Program-made: the position numbers and the translations under genes
From: Oceanobacillus jordanicus
GTDB taxonomy: Bacteria; Bacillota; Bacilli; Bacillales; Amphibacillaceae
Direction: 5' to 3'
DNA: 64,000 bases
Assembly: GCF_022095695.1 (NCBI RefSeq)
Contig: NZ_JAIFZM010000001.1
Coordinates: forward strand, 62,001-126,000
Part shown: positions 28,239 through 36,947 of the stretch, one piece after another
How the letters are laid out: the number at the start of each line of letters is the position of its first letter
Position numbering within the stretch: the first letter of the stretch is position 1
The notes under the pieces: generated by a model
What the model saw: the letters and a program-made list of their open reading frames with translations, nothing else
Told to the model about the DNA's origin: nothing
Database searches by the model: none

Positions 28239-28286
28239 TAAAAAAGGCATGGAATCAGTGTTAGTACATCTTGATCCCATGCCTTT
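28239..28286 (-). terminator. Terminator of rbsK
   Basis: AAAGGCATGG and CCATGCCTTT form the stem; on the minus strand it is followed by six T residues. Confidence 0.8.
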
Positions 28287-28289
28287 CAT

Positions 28290-29168
28290 TTACTCCAATT
28301 CACCTAATCGCTCTAAAACGGCTTTTCTCAGCGGCATTCCTTTTTGTGCCCCGTAGTGCTGGACAGATAAGGATGCTGCCGCATTTGCAAAGGAGACAGC
28401 TTCCTTTAAAGCTAGGCCCTCAGCAATAGCAGAAGCTAATGCACCGTTAAATGTATCTCCTGCACCTGTGGTATCCACTGCTTTGACAGGGAAACCTGGA
28501 ATGCGCACGAGGGAGGTGCCGTCATGGTAGAGTGCCCCTTTTTCTCCTTCTGTGACGATTAATTTGTTAGGAAATTGAGCGACAGCCTCTTCTGCTTCCA
28601 TCCCAAAGAGTTCCTTACATTCTGTTTCATTAGGTGTGAGGTAATCAGCTAGTGCAATTAAGCCAGCTGGTAAGGCTTGCGCTGGTGCAGGATTTAAGAT
28701 GACCGTAGTTCCTACCTTGTTCGCCATATCCGCAAATGCCTCTACCACGTCGAGCGGGATTTCGAACTGCAGGACTAACACATCGCTCTTTTGAATGATG
28801 GTCGTGTATTGCTTCCACTCCTCCGCTTCCCACGAGAAGTTAGCGCCTGGTATGACGATAATAGAGTTGTCACCTTCTGCCACCGTTATCGTTGCAATGC
28901 CTGATGAGCCATCCTTTGTTTTTACATATTCGGTTCCGACGTTTTGTTGGGTTAAGTTTTCTATTAATGAAACACCAAATGCGTCTTTCCCCACGTGTCC
29001 GATCATTTTCGTCGTGTTACCAAGGCGAGCGGCAGCAACTGCCTGATTTGCCCCCTTGCCACCAGGGTTTGTTTGAAAGTCTTTCCCTAACAGTGTTTCA
29101 CCTTTGTTCGGTGTTCGATCCGTTGTGACGACAAGGTCCATATTGATACTTCCAGCTACCGTAATCAT
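28290..29168 (-). CDS. rbsK: Ribokinase
   Basis: From ATG 29168 (AGGAG, 8 nt upstream) the protein has 292 residues. PfkB signatures are present: TNPGGKGANQAVAAARLG at the N-terminus, and DTTGAGDTFNGALASAIAEG with the catalytic Asp and anion hole near residue 245. VAGSINMDLVV is typical of RbsK. It phosphorylates D-ribose at O5. No rbsD or ribose ABC genes adjoin, so ribose may come from nucleoside turnover. Confidence 0.9.
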   Translation of the reverse strand: MITVAGSINMDLVVTTDRTPNKGETLLGKDFQTNPGGKGANQAVAAARLGNTTKMIGHVGKDAFGVSLIENLTQQNVGTEYVKTKDGSSGIATITVAEGDNSIIVIPGANFSWEAEEWKQYTTIIQKSDVLVLQFEIPLDVVEAFADMANKVGTTVILNPAPAQALPAGLIALADYLTPNETECKELFGMEAEEAVAQFPNKLIVTEGEKGALYHDGTSLVRIPGFPVKAVDTTGAGDTFNGALASAIAEGLALKEAVSFANAAASLSVQHYGAQKGMPLRKAVLERLGELE

Positions 29169-29214
29169 GTTAACCACTCCTATCAATGTGAAAGGTCACT
29201 CAAGAATTACTAGA

Positions 29215-30417
29215 TTATGCTTTCACATAATTCCGCGCCCTAAAGTATATGATAAGCGCTACAATTAATCCCGCAATACCAAATGTGAGCAGGGTCAGTT
29301 TTACCGAAATCCCTATCGTTATAAGGGCACTGACTACCCCATATGCAATCGGGTCAAAACCATTCATGGCAAGAAAAATAATGCTCATGACTCTTCCCAT
29401 TAAACGATTATCCGTTGTTTCCTGTACTGCTGTAAAAAACGGGATATAGACAAAGGACATGGAGAAGCCAATAAAGAAGACAAGAACTGTCAGTAAGATA
29501 AGGCTAGGTGCCTGACTAAAAATCAAAAAGCTAAGGATGGCAGCAAGTAGCCCAATAATAGATGCCCTTCCTTTTCGCTTAATATGAACTTTACTAAGGA
29601 TAATCGTACTGAATATCATTCCCACGCCTAAGCTAACTTCCATGGCACTTAAATTAATTGGGCTACCACCATGCAGGTCAACAACAAGGGGGAAGGCAAT
29701 GTTCAGTGTACCAAAAATGAAAAAGTTAAGTGTTATTAGGACAAGAATACCCGTTAATAAAAAGGATGAACGGCGAATATAAGAGATTCCTTCTTTTAAA
29801 TCGTGTAAAGGTTTAGTTTGGTCCGTCTTTTCTACATTTCCTTCCTTCACAAATGGTGGAAAGATAATAACAGCTGAGAGAAACACGAAAATAGATGCTA
29901 CGAAATAGCTTGTTGCCACACTGGATACTTCCATAATAATTCCAGCCAGGATGGGTCCGATAATGAAGGAAATCTGGTCGATACCTTGAAAATAGGCGTT
30001 TGCCTGTTGTAATTGCCACTTCTCCACAATTTTGGGAATCATAGAGGAGCTAGCAGGGCCGAAAAATGCATCAAGCATACCAAACAAACCAGATAAAATA
30101 AGTAGTAGCATAAGACTCATGTTATCGCTGGAGACCAAAAGAAAAATACTAAATAAAAGCATGCTTTGGATTAAGTTAGTCCAGAACATGATCAGCGATT
30201 TTTTATATTTATCTGCTAGAACCCCACCGAAAACCATCATAATTAAACGGGGGACCGTTGCAGAGATTAAGACTAGACCCAAGGAGCTGGCACTAAGTGA
30301 TGTTGTAACATACCAGGTCGTTGTGGTTAGAAACATACTGAATCCCACAATCGCAAAGATCCCAGCGAGAAGTAATATAGAGAAAGTCCGATTTTTAAAC
30401 AAAGATTGCTGTACCAT
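29215..30417 (-). CDS. MFS efflux transporter (macrolide-efflux-like)
   Basis: From ATG 30417 (AAAGGAG upstream) the protein has 400 residues and twelve predicted helices. The layout is that of Mef-type drug exporters (FSMFLTTTTWYVTTSLSAS, PRLIMMVFGGVLADKYKK). A promoter with an overlapping palindrome of TetR-operator type lies upstream, which fits drug-inducible efflux. The substrate is not predictable. Confidence 0.82.
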   Translation of the reverse strand: MVQQSLFKNRTFSILLLAGIFAIVGFSMFLTTTTWYVTTSLSASSLGLVLISATVPRLIMMVFGGVLADKYKKSLIMFWTNLIQSMLLFSIFLLVSSDNMSLMLLLILSGLFGMLDAFFGPASSSMIPKIVEKWQLQQANAYFQGIDQISFIIGPILAGIIMEVSSVATSYFVASIFVFLSAVIIFPPFVKEGNVEKTDQTKPLHDLKEGISYIRRSSFLLTGILVLITLNFFIFGTLNIAFPLVVDLHGGSPINLSAMEVSLGVGMIFSTIILSKVHIKRKGRASIIGLLAAILSFLIFSQAPSLILLTVLVFFIGFSMSFVYIPFFTAVQETTDNRLMGRVMSIIFLAMNGFDPIAYGVVSALITIGISVKLTLLTFGIAGLIVALIIYFRARNYVKA

Positions 30418-30457
30418 TGTGAAAACTCCTTTCACCGACTATGACACCAAATTTAGA

Positions 30458-30509
30458 CTGACGAACGTTCGGTAGTTAAAATCATAACCTCAATATAGTG
30501 ATTTGTAAA
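30458..30509 (-). promoter_or_regulatory. Promoter and TetR-type operator of the MFS efflux gene
   Basis: On the minus strand TTTACA (30504-30509) and TATGAT (30481-30486) are 17 bp apart. Just downstream, at 30458-30475, lies an 18-bp imperfect palindrome centred on CGAACGTTCG, covering the expected transcription start. CGAACGTTCG-centred sites are common TetR-family operators. No regulator gene is adjacent. Confidence 0.55.
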
Positions 30510-30571
30510 GGAGGAGATTTTGTTGGTGAACTGGCCATTTGGTAGTATAGGAGAGTGAAAAAATGATACGT

Positions 30572-30607
30572 AAAAAAACCTCTATCCATAATGGGTAGAG
30601 GTTTTGG
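30572..30607 (-). terminator. Terminator of the FMN reductase gene
   Basis: AAAACCTCTA(TCC) pairs with (GGG)TAGAGGTTTT; read on the minus strand, T7 follows. Confidence 0.75.
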
Positions 30608-30623
30608 ACTGTTTATTTTATAC

Positions 30624-31166
30624 TTAACGAATTGTTTTCAATGCAGTAGACCAAGGGATAAGCTGGTCAAGCATTTGGTTAACGGAATCTGCTTGAACCG
30701 CAGCTGGCTTGAAGTCTGCTCCGTTTTCGAAGTCTGTGAATAAAGAAAGAGCTGGGTGAACACGAACATCTGCTACTAGCAATTCACCTAGGATTCCACG
30801 TAAATGTTCCGCAGCACGTGCTCCACCAACAGAACCGTAGGATACGATACCTGCAGCTTTGTTGTTCCATTCTACGCGGAGATAATCTAAAGCGTTTTTA
30901 AGTGATGCTGTAATAGAATGATTGTATTCTTGTACAACGAAAACGAATCCATCTTGTTTCGCAATTGCTTCTGCCCATGCAGCTGCACCTGAAGTGTCTC
31001 CGCCATTTTCGCCAAGTAGTGGCAATTTGTAGTCTGCAAGATCAATAACCGTATAGTTTGCATCACCGCGTTGGTCTGCTAATTCTTGTACCCAGTTTCC
31101 TACCTGTGGACTTAAGCGTCCTTCACGTGTTGAACCTAGAATAATACCAATGTTTAATTTTTCCAT
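30624..31166 (-). CDS. NADPH-dependent FMN reductase family protein
   Basis: A 181-residue flavodoxin-fold enzyme. GSTREGRLSPQVGNWV binds the FMN phosphate and VVQEYNHSITASLKNALDYL is the family's flavin loop. ATG 31166 has a perfect AGGAGG, 8 nt upstream. The frame also opens with another plausible start at 31217 (MGLLDRFFGREKEEE, with GGAGGAAG), so a charged N-terminal extension is possible. It probably reduces quinones, azo compounds or chromate. Confidence 0.87.
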   Translation of the reverse strand: MEKLNIGIILGSTREGRLSPQVGNWVQELADQRGDANYTVIDLADYKLPLLGENGGDTSGAAAWAEAIAKQDGFVFVVQEYNHSITASLKNALDYLRVEWNNKAAGIVSYGSVGGARAAEHLRGILGELLVADVRVHPALSLFTDFENGADFKPAAVQADSVNQMLDQLIPWSTALKTIR

Positions 31167-31368
31167 TGTTGTTTCCTCCTCTTTTTCTCTTCCAAAAAAT
31201 CTATCGAGTAAACCCATTTCTTCCTCCATCTTAAAGCACTTATCTTGGGTTCCATTTGGCAACCGCAAGGAAAATTACTTTAATCAATTCATTTATTTTA
31301 AATTAAATTATCTTTAATTCAGTATAATCATAGCAGTTACTTTTAGTAACGTCAACCTTTTAGTTTTG

Positions 31369-31480
31369 AAGTCGCGTAAGAACACGCTCAAGTCGCACGG
31401 GAAGCTACAAAAGTCGCGTGGCCACTACCACAACTCGCGTATCCACCATCCAAACTTTCGTGATGGTACCTAAGGTCGCA
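31369..31480. repeat. Degenerate tandem array with exact 21-bp period
   Basis: Five consecutive units start at 31369, 31390, 31411, 31432 and 31453, and the start of a sixth follows. Each begins with a variant of AAGTCGCGT (AAGTCGCAC, AACTCGCGT, AACTTTCGT) followed by 12 variable bases. GC content exceeds the flanks. It lies between the FMN reductase gene and the terminator of the UMF1 gene. The frame that keeps the period has no start with an RBS. Confidence 0.7.
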
Positions 31481-31492
31481 CCCCAGCACAAA

Positions 31493-31528
31493 CAAAAAAC
31501 CGTCTACCCTCACGGATAAACGGTTTAT
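31493..31528 (-). terminator. Terminator of the UMF1-type gene
   Basis: AAACCGT and ACGGTTT arms with a pyrimidine-rich loop; T6 follows on the minus strand. Confidence 0.7.
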
Positions 31529-31550
31529 CTCTAACAAAAATTCAATTAAA

Positions 31551-32834
31551 CTAAGAAATATTTACTTCAGGAGTTTTTAGGCCTTCCATCTTCTTATCAG
31601 ACGGTACGAAGTTTAAGATGATCATGCCAATAATGAAAAGAATGATAAGACTTAAAATACCAGCATTGGTTTTTCCAGTGATTTGCGCTGTTGCACCTAC
31701 TAGTATAGGTCCTGCAACAGATGCAAATTTGCCAAAGATATTGTAAAAACCAAAGAATTCATTGGCATTAGCTTTTGGAACGAGCTTCGCAAAATAAGAT
31801 CTGCTTAATGCTTGAATGCCGCCTTGAGAGGTGGCAACGAGCATAGCAAGAACCCAGAAGTCAAATGCTGTTTCAAGGAAATAACCATAAATACATACGA
31901 TCGTGTACACAATGATTCCTACGTTTAACATAGCTTTAGCGGAAAAGCGATCTGCTAGTTTTCCGTATAAAACAGCAAATGGAGCTGCTACAATTTGAGT
32001 AACCAAAAGGACGACGAGTAATATGGTGGAGCTAACGCCAACATCTGTCCCATATGCGGTAGACATGGAAATTATCGTTCCCACCCCATCTATATAGAAA
32101 AAGTATGCGATGAGAAAAATAGTTAAGTACTTATATTGGCTAATATTTTTTACTGTGTTTTTAAGGCGTAAAAAGCTTGTACGAATTGGTTTCGGACCGC
32201 GTTTGATTCCATGGATTTGTTTTACGTTTTTTAACATAGGAATAGAGAATACGCCCCACCAGATGAAGGTGATAACAAAGGCGATTTTACTAGCTGTCGT
32301 ACTGGAGATGGGTATAATTTCTTGCTGTGCCATCAAAATGATTCCAATACTGATTACAAACGGGATAGCACTCCCGATATAGCCTAGTGCATAGCCTCGT
32401 GCTGATACTTTATTCATCCGCTTATCCTCTGTTACGTCAACGAGAAACGCGTCATAAAAGAGATTCGCCCCTCTTAATCCTAGCGAAGATATCGTAAAGA
32501 TAATCAGTAATAGCAACCACTCTCCTTCAGGAACGAAGATGAGTGAAAAGGTGGAAACCAGACCTATTAATAAAAAGCCAAAGAAAAACTTTTTCTTGTA
32601 TCCTTCATAGTCAGCAAAGGTTCCTAATATTGGTCCTATCATTGCCAGGATAAAGGTGAAAATAGCAATCGTGTAACCAAGGTATGCCGTAGAATCTGCA
32701 GCCTCTACACCTGCAGCTGTTGCTTGTGCTTTATAAAAAATTGGAAAAATGGCAGTAGTAATAATGATAGAGTAAGCACTATTTGCCCAATCATAGTACA
32801 TCCAACTCGTTTCTTGCTTCGTAAACTTTTTCAT
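31551..32834 (-). CDS. UMF1-family MFS transporter
   Basis: A protein of 427 residues from ATG 32834 (GGGGGAGAG upstream; a TTG precedes it). The start MKKFTKQETSWMYYDWANSA is diagnostic of UMF1/Atg22-like MFS carriers, as is YPSTLGTFADYEG-type sequence (GPILGTFADYEGYKKK). About twelve helices. B. subtilis YxiO is a homologue. Eukaryotic relatives export amino acids from vacuoles; the bacterial substrate is unknown. Confidence 0.85.
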   Translation of the reverse strand: MKKFTKQETSWMYYDWANSAYSIIITTAIFPIFYKAQATAAGVEAADSTAYLGYTIAIFTFILAMIGPILGTFADYEGYKKKFFFGFLLIGLVSTFSLIFVPEGEWLLLLIIFTISSLGLRGANLFYDAFLVDVTEDKRMNKVSARGYALGYIGSAIPFVISIGIILMAQQEIIPISSTTASKIAFVITFIWWGVFSIPMLKNVKQIHGIKRGPKPIRTSFLRLKNTVKNISQYKYLTIFLIAYFFYIDGVGTIISMSTAYGTDVGVSSTILLVVLLVTQIVAAPFAVLYGKLADRFSAKAMLNVGIIVYTIVCIYGYFLETAFDFWVLAMLVATSQGGIQALSRSYFAKLVPKANANEFFGFYNIFGKFASVAGPILVGATAQITGKTNAGILSLIILFIIGMIILNFVPSDKKMEGLKTPEVNIS

Positions 32835-33063
32835 CAACTCTCCCCCTTGGTTCTATTTTACTAAAATTTACAAGATAAAGAAGGCGAAGTTTAAAAAATT
32901 ACAGAAATTTTATATAACTTCATAGCTTCTGCCAAGACATTCCCTTAATATAAAGCGTATGAAAGGATTTTATCGACGATGGTTATTATATTAATATGAA
33001 ATTATGGCTGCCAGATATTCTCATTTATAGAGTTAAAATTGTGAAGGAAAGGGGCGAAAATAA

Positions 33064-33813
33064 TTGAAGCACATCTACGCTTTCGAAAAGAAAGAGGAAT
33101 ATGAAAAATATCAGAGTATAATTGATCGATTTAGTAATAAATTGGTGAAGTTCCAAAGAGTACTAGAAAAAGATTTTGCTTTAAGAGATTTACCTAAAGG
33201 GATTGTTTGGACTTCGGAAGAGTTGGCGACCACTACTTTTTCCAATGTACCAATCCCAGCTTTTACAAATAAAGACCTTATTTATATTTCTCCAGATTTA
33301 CCAAACTGGAGAAGATTATTTGTTGATCAACTAGAGGGACGGGAGAACGCCAAAGTAAAAACGTTTTATGAAAACCTTTCGGAAGAGCATATATTTACAA
33401 TAGTGGGTCACGAACTAACACACCACTCTGATTTGTTTTTGGATGAATTTGATGATGAGCGAGAGGATGGAATCTGGTTCGAAGAGGGAATGTGCGAGTA
33501 TTTACCTAGAAAACTGATATTAGATGAAATAGAGTTTACCAACATTACGAATGTCGAAAGGGAGCTAGTGGACATATTTAAAGATAAATATGGCGAGCGC
33601 TCTTTAGAGGAATTTGGCAGTGCTAGTTATCAAGGGAGCTTGAGTAGTATAATGTATGACTATTGGCGTAGTTTCCTCGCTATTACATATATCGTAGAGG
33701 AAAAGGCGAACCATGATATCCATCAGGTTTTCAGAGATTATCATAAGTGGCATAATGAAGGTAGAAAAGTACCTTTGACGGAGTACTTTGAGGTTCAGAC
33801 CTTATTTGTGTAG
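33064..33813 (+). CDS. Putative HExxH zinc metallopeptidase, uncharacterised
   Basis: A 249-residue soluble protein from a TTG start behind AAAGGGG. HELTHHSDLF gives an HExxH zinc motif near residue 118, and FEEGMCEYLPRK about 25 residues later supplies the third (Glu) ligand of a gluzincin-like site. There is no signal peptide or membrane segment, so it should be cytoplasmic. I do not recognise a named family. Charged C-terminus. It is monocistronic, with an oxidoreductase gene 86 bases downstream. Confidence 0.65.
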   Translation: MKHIYAFEKKEEYEKYQSIIDRFSNKLVKFQRVLEKDFALRDLPKGIVWTSEELATTTFSNVPIPAFTNKDLIYISPDLPNWRRLFVDQLEGRENAKVKTFYENLSEEHIFTIVGHELTHHSDLFLDEFDDEREDGIWFEEGMCEYLPRKLILDEIEFTNITNVERELVDIFKDKYGERSLEEFGSASYQGSLSSIMYDYWRSFLAITYIVEEKANHDIHQVFRDYHKWHNEGRKVPLTEYFEVQTLFV

Positions 33814-33899
33814 CCTCACAAGTAAAGGTATGATTATACTGCTGTATACAAAAAAGATTTCACTGCAAAAAGAGGGCGAATAAACAAGGGGGAGTTCAT

Positions 33900-34880
33900 T
33901 TGAAATTAGAAAAAGTTCGTTGGGGAATAATTGGTTGTGGAAATGTGACCGAAGTGAAGAGCGGGCCAGCCTTTCAAAAGGTGAAGAATTCCGAGTTAGT
34001 AGCGGTGATGCGACGTAATGGCGAATTAGCGAAGGACTACGCTGAGCGACACAATGTCCCGAAATGGTATGATGACGCGGATGCGCTTATACAGGATCCC
34101 GAGGTAGATGCAGTCTATATTGCAACACCACCTGGGTCACACAAGGAATACACGTTAAAAGTTGCCGCGGCAGGGAAGCCGGTTTATGTGGAAAAGCCTA
34201 TGGCCATTGATTTCGAGGAATGCAGTGAAATGATTCATGCATGTAAAGCTGCCGGAGTACCATTATATGTTGCCTATTATCGAAGGGCGCAGCCGCGTTT
34301 TCTAAAAATAAAAGAATTATTGGATCGTAAGGCGATTGGAGATGTGCGTTTTGTTTCGAGTACACAGTATCAAAAAACAGCAGATGAAGTGAAAAAGGGA
34401 GAAGAACTTCCATGGAGACTGCAGCCTGCAATGTCAGGTGGGGGGCTATTCTACGATTTAGCTAGTCACACACTTGATATCTTAGATTTTCTACTCGGAC
34501 CGATTAAAGACGTTCATGGAATTGCGTCAAATCAGGCTGGTTATTACCAGGCTGAGGATATCGTGACAGGTACGTACCGTTTTGATTCTGGTGTACATGG
34601 TGTAGGAAATTGGTGCTTTGCTGCTTTTGAGAATGTGGATGTAAACGAAATTGTAGGCAGTGAAGGAAAAATTACCTTCTCTACGTTTGGGGATGATCCA
34701 GTTGTATTAACAACTGCAGCTGGAGAGCAGCAATGGAAATTTGACCGTCCCCAGCATGTCCAGCAGCCTCTTGTAACAATGATGGTAGAAGAATTAACTG
34801 GAGTAGATACTAAATCCCCAAGTACCGGCGAAAATGGAGCTAGAGCTAACTGGGTATTAGATAAATTGGGGAAGCATTAA
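33900..34880 (+). CDS. Gfo/Idh/MocA family oxidoreductase
   Basis: A 326-residue protein from a TTG start behind AAGGGGGAG. The N-terminal Rossmann domain begins WGIIGCGNVTE, followed by YIATPPGSHKEYTLKVAAAGK and the signature EKPMAIDFEEC. LASHTLDILDFLLGP is the catalytic His region. Probably an NAD(P)-dependent sugar or inositol-derivative dehydrogenase. It is only distantly similar to the family member at 10457. Confidence 0.87.
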   Translation: MKLEKVRWGIIGCGNVTEVKSGPAFQKVKNSELVAVMRRNGELAKDYAERHNVPKWYDDADALIQDPEVDAVYIATPPGSHKEYTLKVAAAGKPVYVEKPMAIDFEECSEMIHACKAAGVPLYVAYYRRAQPRFLKIKELLDRKAIGDVRFVSSTQYQKTADEVKKGEELPWRLQPAMSGGGLFYDLASHTLDILDFLLGPIKDVHGIASNQAGYYQAEDIVTGTYRFDSGVHGVGNWCFAAFENVDVNEIVGSEGKITFSTFGDDPVVLTTAAGEQQWKFDRPQHVQQPLVTMMVEELTGVDTKSPSTGENGARANWVLDKLGKH

Positions 34881-35222
34881 GGGTATATTTTTAAGCAAGT
34901 ATGGCTCGTTTTTTAGATAAGGCTGAAGTATGGAAGCAGCAAACAGGACAGGGTTAGAGAGCCTCTTAATTATCCAGATTCCGAACCCACGAGGATACAA
35001 TATAATTAGTAGGGCAGTCATTAACATGGCTGTCCTATTTTTCTTGGCCTTAAACGAAATTCAGATGATTATCAGTATGTTCCAATAAAACTTGTCAAAC
35101 TAAGGTTGTTAGTTATATTATTAAACTAATGGCATTAGTTTTTAGGTAAGCGTACTTATTATAAGCTTGCTTAGAGCTTTTAGCATGTCATTTACAGTTG
35201 CATGGGCAAAGGGGGATTCACT
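34881..35222 (+). other. Intergenic region with terminator and a promoter
   Basis: A hairpin with arms TAGGGCAG (35010-35017) and CTGTCCTA (35030-35037) followed by T5 probably ends the upstream oxidoreductase transcript. TTGTCA at 35092-35097 and TATTAT at 35116-35121 (18-bp spacing) could drive the YrdB gene. I see no gene here. Confidence 0.5.
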
Positions 35223-35549
35223 GTGGTTTTAAATGTAATGCTTCGCTTTCTGTTAGAAGTTCTCGCACTAGTGGCAATTGGTTTTGGGGGATTCCAAAAA
35301 GGTAGTGGAATGATAACGAGTTTTCTACTGGGGATTGGAGTACCACTAATCATTGCAGTAATCTGGGGAATGTTTTTTGCACCAGCTTCCACTGTCAATG
35401 CACCACTTTGGCTGAAATTTGGCTTTGAGGTTGCGATCTTTGGGTTAGCCTTTTTTGTCTTATTAAGCATGAGATTTTCTACGAGTGCTTATATATTTGG
35501 CTTAGCTGTTGTAATTAACCAAACGTTGTTGTACGTATTTAAACAGTAA
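35223..35549 (+). CDS. YrdB family (DUF2568) small membrane protein
   Basis: A 108-residue protein from GTG 35223, 8 nt after AAAGGGGG. It has four hydrophobic segments with the family pattern (LRFLLEVLALVAIGFGGFQ, WGMFFAPAST, LKFGFEVAIFGLAF). The function of the family is unknown. It is the first gene of a likely operon with an MBL hydrolase and a TetR regulator. Confidence 0.8.
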   Translation: MVLNVMLRFLLEVLALVAIGFGGFQKGSGMITSFLLGIGVPLIIAVIWGMFFAPASTVNAPLWLKFGFEVAIFGLAFFVLLSMRFSTSAYIFGLAVVINQTLLYVFKQ

Positions 35550-35594
35550 GTAATACTTATAATGACGTGTCATATAAAACAAGGGGGTTATACA

Positions 35595-36296
35595 ATGGAA
35601 AAACTTCATCCTGTCATGTTCTTAAAGAGAACCTTTCCTGTCAATTGTTACTTAGTAGAAGAGGAGAATGAGTTAACACTTATTGATGCGGCGTTACCGT
35701 ATAGTGCGAAAAAGATTGTAAGAGCCGCAAAGGAAATAGGAAAGCCTATCACCAAAGTAATATTGACACATGTTCATGGTGATCATGTAGGTTCACTTGA
35801 TCATGTAAAAGAACTGCTTCCCAATGTAACGGTTTATATATCCAAGCGGGATGCGAAATTATTAGCAGGCAATCGCACTTTGGAGTCAGATGAGCCCCAA
35901 ACACCAATTCGTGGAGGCGTCCCTAAAGGGATAAACACGAAGCCAGATGTGCTGATTGAGGAAGGTGATCAGATAGGTTCTCTAAAAGCCATATCTACGC
36001 CGGGTCATACGCCAGGTTCCATGTCTTTTCTCGATACAAGAACGAACGCTATGATAGTTGGAGATGCTTTTCAAATTCGGGGTGGGATAGCTGTAGCGGG
36101 ACAAATGAGATGGACATTTCCGTTTCCTGCCATCGCTACATGGAATAAAGAGTTGGCACTTGAAAGTGCGCGTAAAATTGAAGCATATAAACCTTCCTGC
36201 TTGGCTGTAGGCCACGGAAAGCCGCTGAAGAATCCCTTAAATCAAATACGCCACGCTATAAAAAATGCGGAAAAAAATATACAAAGAATCGATTAA
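35595..36296 (+). CDS. MBL-fold metallo-hydrolase
   Basis: From ATG 35595 (AAGGGGG upstream) the protein has 233 residues. THVHGDHVGSLDHVK is the HxHxDH dinuclear metal motif; STPGHTPGSMSF, IVGDAF and VGHGKP supply the remaining ligands. It resembles general MBL hydrolases rather than beta-lactamases proper, and a glyoxalase II-like or lactonase role is possible. It is followed after 12 bases by a TetR regulator that probably controls this operon. Confidence 0.88.
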   Translation: MEKLHPVMFLKRTFPVNCYLVEEENELTLIDAALPYSAKKIVRAAKEIGKPITKVILTHVHGDHVGSLDHVKELLPNVTVYISKRDAKLLAGNRTLESDEPQTPIRGGVPKGINTKPDVLIEEGDQIGSLKAISTPGHTPGSMSFLDTRTNAMIVGDAFQIRGGIAVAGQMRWTFPFPAIATWNKELALESARKIEAYKPSCLAVGHGKPLKNPLNQIRHAIKNAEKNIQRID

Positions 36297-36308
36297 GGAG
36301 AGGTTACG

Positions 36309-36872
36309 TTGTCACCTATACCAGGACTTAACAAACAAAAATTAGTAGAAGCAGCAATCGAATTAGCAAACCAAGGCGGCATGGAGGCTGTTACCATGCA
36401 TGCTTTAGCTAAAAAGCTAGAAGTGCGGCCACCTTCGTTATATAACCATATTAAAAGCTTAGAAGATTTACGTCAGCAATTAGCTTCGGTTGCCATAATC
36501 GACCTATACAACAACATGGAAAAAGTCGCTAAGGGAAAAGAAGCGCTTGAAGCAATTTCTGCGATCTCCAAAGCTTATATAGCATTTGCCCATAAGTACC
36601 CTGGTTTGTATGAGGCCACGTTAATTAAGTCAGATAATAGTATATTGGTAGTTAAGGAAACAGGCGATAAAATGGTTCAATTATTTAAAGAATTATTGGC
36701 AGTCTATCATTTAGATGAGAAGGAAACGATTCATCATATCAGAGGATTGCGAAGCATCCTGCATGGCTTTGCTACATTAGAGCAAAAGACAGGATTTGGC
36801 ATACCGATTAATATAAATGAAAGCTTGGAATATGTATTACACACTTATTTTAATGGCATTAAAAAGGGCTAA
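36309..36872 (+). CDS. TetR/AcrR family regulator with WHG-type C-terminal domain
   Basis: A 187-residue protein from a TTG start behind AAGGAGAGG. The N-terminal HTH reads KLVEAAIELANQGGMEAVTMHALAKKLEVRPPSLYNHIKSLEDL. The C-terminal ligand domain contains LRSILHGFATLEQKTGFG, typical of the TetR_C (WHG) group. It is cotranscribed with the MBL hydrolase and the YrdB gene, and probably represses its own operon. Confidence 0.87.
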   Translation: MSPIPGLNKQKLVEAAIELANQGGMEAVTMHALAKKLEVRPPSLYNHIKSLEDLRQQLASVAIIDLYNNMEKVAKGKEALEAISAISKAYIAFAHKYPGLYEATLIKSDNSILVVKETGDKMVQLFKELLAVYHLDEKETIHHIRGLRSILHGFATLEQKTGFGIPININESLEYVLHTYFNGIKKG

Positions 36873-36947
36873 ATGATAAAGAGAAATCTGGCCAAAACTT
36901 TGCATTTAAGAGTTAAATAGATGAAGTATTCGTTAAGGAGCGACCTC

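Noticed and set aside
31369-31480. CRISPR array
   Set aside because: The conserved part is only about 9 bp and the full period 21 bp, too short for repeat plus spacer, and no cas genes are present.
34902-34958. An 18-codon ORF (MARFLDKAEVWKQQTGQG)
   Set aside because: It has no RBS and no context; it is probably chance or an unidentifiable remnant.
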